Source: Rariloculus sp963665575 (GTDB taxonomy: Bacteria; Pseudomonadota; Gammaproteobacteria; Steroidobacterales; Rariloculaceae). From it: a stretch of DNA of 64,000 nucleotides. The stretch lies in NCBI GenBank assembly GCA_963665575.2, contig CAXXDW010000006.1:1054001-1118000 (forward strand). Reading direction: 5' to 3'. This document shows positions 62,201 through 64,000 of the stretch, piece by piece. Within the stretch, counting starts at the first letter, position 1; the number at the start of each line of letters is the position of its first letter. Under the pieces are notes generated by a model. The model did not search any database, had not been told where the DNA came from, and saw nothing but the letters and a program-made list of their open reading frames with translations. The translations under genes were made by a program, and so were the position numbers.

Positions 62201-64000
62201 CTACGAGAAAAGCGCTTCGATGGCGCGTTTCCCACTGTCGGCAGCGGGTCCCCAGTGTTGAAGCCCGTCAAGCTCTGAATGCGCGATTGCAACACGGCCG
62301 AATGGCCGCGCGACGATCTCTGCCGCCGTCGGTTGTGAATCGCGGGAAAAGAAGAACCCGGGTTGCGGCGTCATGTAAGCATGGCCCCAGCGATTCAGTA
62401 CGATACCGGCTACATCGGATTGCCAATCGAAACCGGTTGCGGCAAACAATTCGTTCATCTGCTGTCGAATCCGCCGTTCGAACTCGGCATAGCTGGTCGA
62501 AAACAACTCCCAGCGCCCGACGATACCCTGCGCCGCTGCCGGCTCCCCCGGATAGTAGAACGGCACATAAAACGTGACCAGCGCAGGTCGGTCGGGGTGT
62601 ATCTGCGGGCGGTAACTACCCGTATGCATCGGCAAACGGATGTTGCAGGAATTCCCGAATTCGCCATCGCTCCACATGCAGGCGCCCGTTCCGAGTCGAT
62701 CGGCGAAACGCCAGTTCCTGACGGCAACATTCGCGACCAGAAACGGCGCGTGTACAAAACTCTCGTAGGCATTGCGATGCTGATCGGGCAGGTCGTGCAC
62801 GACGTACTTGTTGATCCACCCACCGCAAGCCATGACCACTCGTTTCGCCCTGAGCCGATGGCTGGTCCCATTCTGAATGTAGCTCACGATCACATGACTT
62901 GCCGTTTCCGTCGGACCGTCGTGACGCACCTGACTCACGGTAGCACCGAGTCGCATTCGTATCGCCTCACCCGGTTGGTCGAGTGCGGCAAAATCAATGC
63001 CGCCATTCATGATGCCGTCGAAGTCTTCGCTTCCCCGGATTGCGCGCGGCATGATCTTCTTCATGAAGTACCGGGAAAATCCGTCGTTGCCGCCTGGGAA
63101 TGAGTGCCGAGTCCAATTATCGTACTGGCGCCTTTCTCCCCTCACGGGCAAACCCAGTCTCATTGCAGCGTAAGCCGAAATCACGTCGCAGCCGAAGCCG
63201 GCGCTGCCTGTGACGATTCGATCGGCCCAGCGAGTGACTTCCGGCGAGAGTTCCAGCACATCTTCCAGGAATTGCTTGTAGGTCATCGTGTCAAGCCAAC
63301 GCTCGTCATCGAGCGCTGAGGGCGTTTCGAATTCGTGCGCGCGCCACTGGGACAGATCTTGCCTTGACCTCTCGCTCCAGGGCAGATCGCGGTAACCGTT
63401 CGCTATCGGGTCGAGTACCCATCTGCCGTCCTGGCCAGCAGCGCGGAAGTAATGCGCAACCGTGGTGATTTCCTCCTGCCAATACTGATAGCCGTAGTTG
63501 TCTCTGGCCAGGCGGATACGCTCGTTGTCCTGTTGCAGCGCGCCATAGTCGAAGTCCAGCGGAATGCTCAACTCGCGCATGTACCTGAGATCGGGAATGT
63601 CCTTGTATATTTCCCGGTCTTCATCGGTTCTGGGTACGGAAAACCCGTTTGCCCCCTGAGGACCGATCAGCCTTTCGCCGTCGACGTCGAACTCGTTTCG
63701 CTTTGACTCACCGCCAAACACGGGATGGTTGTCGATGATCAGACATCGATCGCCCGACTGCGCGCGTTTCGAATATTCGTATGCCGCGCCGAGTCCGGCC
63801 ATACCGGCTCCGACAATGACGAGATCGTACTCTTCGCCCGTGTCGATCGTGTCGCCGGGATCGGCAGCCGGATAGTCATCGCGGATGCTGTGCGCAGCAT
63901 TGACGAGGTCCGGCGTATTCCCGTGAGACGTTGCATAGTCACCCACGCCCCCGTACCCGTACCAGTCCGGCCCAACGCGGGCTTGCACGACGTCGTCTGC
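62201..64000 (-). CDS. FAD/NAD(P)-binding oxidoreductase, spermidine-dehydrogenase-like (5' end cut)
   Basis: A flavoprotein of about 600 residues, open at the window edge, so its N-terminus is incomplete. The dinucleotide-binding motif YDLVIVGAGMAGLGAAYEY is near residue 55, with CLIIDNHPVFGGESKRNEF and the C-terminal FAD segment PFGRVAIAHSELDGLQHWG. The organisation resembles periplasmic spermidine dehydrogenase and related amine oxidases. The convergent aldolase ends 182 bases away. Substrate cannot be assigned. Confidence 0.8.
   Translation of the reverse strand, partial: ADDVVQARVGPDWYGYGGVGDYATSHGNTPDLVNAAHSIRDDYPAADPGDTIDTGEEYDLVIVGAGMAGLGAAYEYSKRAQSGDRCLIIDNHPVFGGESKRNEFDVDGERLIGPQGANGFSVPRTDEDREIYKDIPDLRYMRELSIPLDFDYGALQQDNERIRLARDNYGYQYWQEEITTVAHYFRAAGQDGRWVLDPIANGYRDLPWSERSRQDLSQWRAHEFETPSALDDERWLDTMTYKQFLEDVLELSPEVTRWADRIVTGSAGFGCDVISAYAAMRLGLPVRGERRQYDNWTRHSFPGGNDGFSRYFMKKIMPRAIRGSEDFDGIMNGGIDFAALDQPGEAIRMRLGATVSQVRHDGPTETASHVIVSYIQNGTSHRLRAKRVVMACGGWINKYVVHDLPDQHRNAYESFVHAPFLVANVAVRNWRFADRLGTGACMWSDGEFGNSCNIRLPMHTGSYRPQIHPDRPALVTFYVPFYYPGEPAAAQGIVGRWELFSTSYAEFERRIRQQMNELFAATGFDWQSDVAGIVLNRWGHAYMTPQPGFFFSRDSQPTAAEIVARPFGRVAIAHSELDGLQHWGPAADSGKRAIEALFS

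Overview
The window looks like a chromosomal contig from a GC-rich Gammaproteobacterium. The order pncC-thpR-recA-recX-alaS-csrA-tRNA-Ser matches the enteric arrangement. Other blocks also fit this class: cutA-dsbD-tlpA-aroQ-accB-accC-prmA, trxA-rho, purD/purH, groES-groEL, and glnE with an LPS heptose/Kdo-kinase block (hldD-waaF-kdkA). Abundant exported proteins (TonB receptor, DUF6152-type proteins, MBL hydrolases, an S9 lipoprotein) suggest a free-living, possibly marine organism. That ecological reading is inference. Two frameshifted genes (a desaturase and prmA) are either real lesions or draft-assembly errors.

Layout. 1-7000: a truncated glycosyltransferase, then pncC, thpR, recA, recX, alaS and csrA. 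7041-7505: a duplicated tRNA-Ser(GCU) region, with a broken first copy and an intact second copy. 7506 to about 14490: an AT-richer accessory island beside the intact tRNA, ending near an IS21-type transposase fragment. 14500-17530: a frameshifted fatty-acid desaturase and a DHCR24-like sterol reductase. 18100-18800: a HigB-2/HigA-2 toxin-antitoxin pair. 19000-34270: mostly exported or membrane proteins, including a patatin, DUF6152 proteins, an S9 peptidase, MBL hydrolases, a SulP transporter, an arylsulfotransferase and a TonB receptor. 34690-55500: core metabolism and housekeeping. 55600-64000: a second exported-protein and regulator region, with a TlpA thioredoxin, an NHL-repeat protein, DUF6152 protein, H-NS, an Lrp regulator, a VOC dioxygenase, a periplasmic HpcH/HpaI aldolase and a truncated flavoprotein.

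The most interesting locus is the island at 7807-13924. On the minus strand an apparent operon encodes a small unknown protein, an XRE repressor, an ImmA/IrrE zinc peptidase fused to a chagasin-like (I42) cysteine-protease inhibitor, a papain-like C1 peptidase with an intact catalytic set, a thymidylate-synthase-like enzyme, and a MazG-like NTP pyrophosphohydrolase with an extra C-terminal domain. A convergent gene encodes a protein resembling the alpha-glutamyl/putrescinyl-thymine pyrophosphorylase (5-hmdU DNA kinase helical domain) family. The operon promoter carries a perfect inverted repeat, probably the XRE operator. I read it as a regulated nucleotide-modification or nucleotide-sensing module with a protease arm, plausibly anti-phage or an addiction system. 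No function is demonstrated by the sequence.

Other themes are short in-frame tandem-repeat expansions in housekeeping genes (five 21-bp units in alaS, two 42/45-bp units at the end of waaF), four DUF6152 paralogues with a fusion/adjacency link to a second uncharacterised domain, a CIRCE element before groESL, and a 132-bp MITE-like element.
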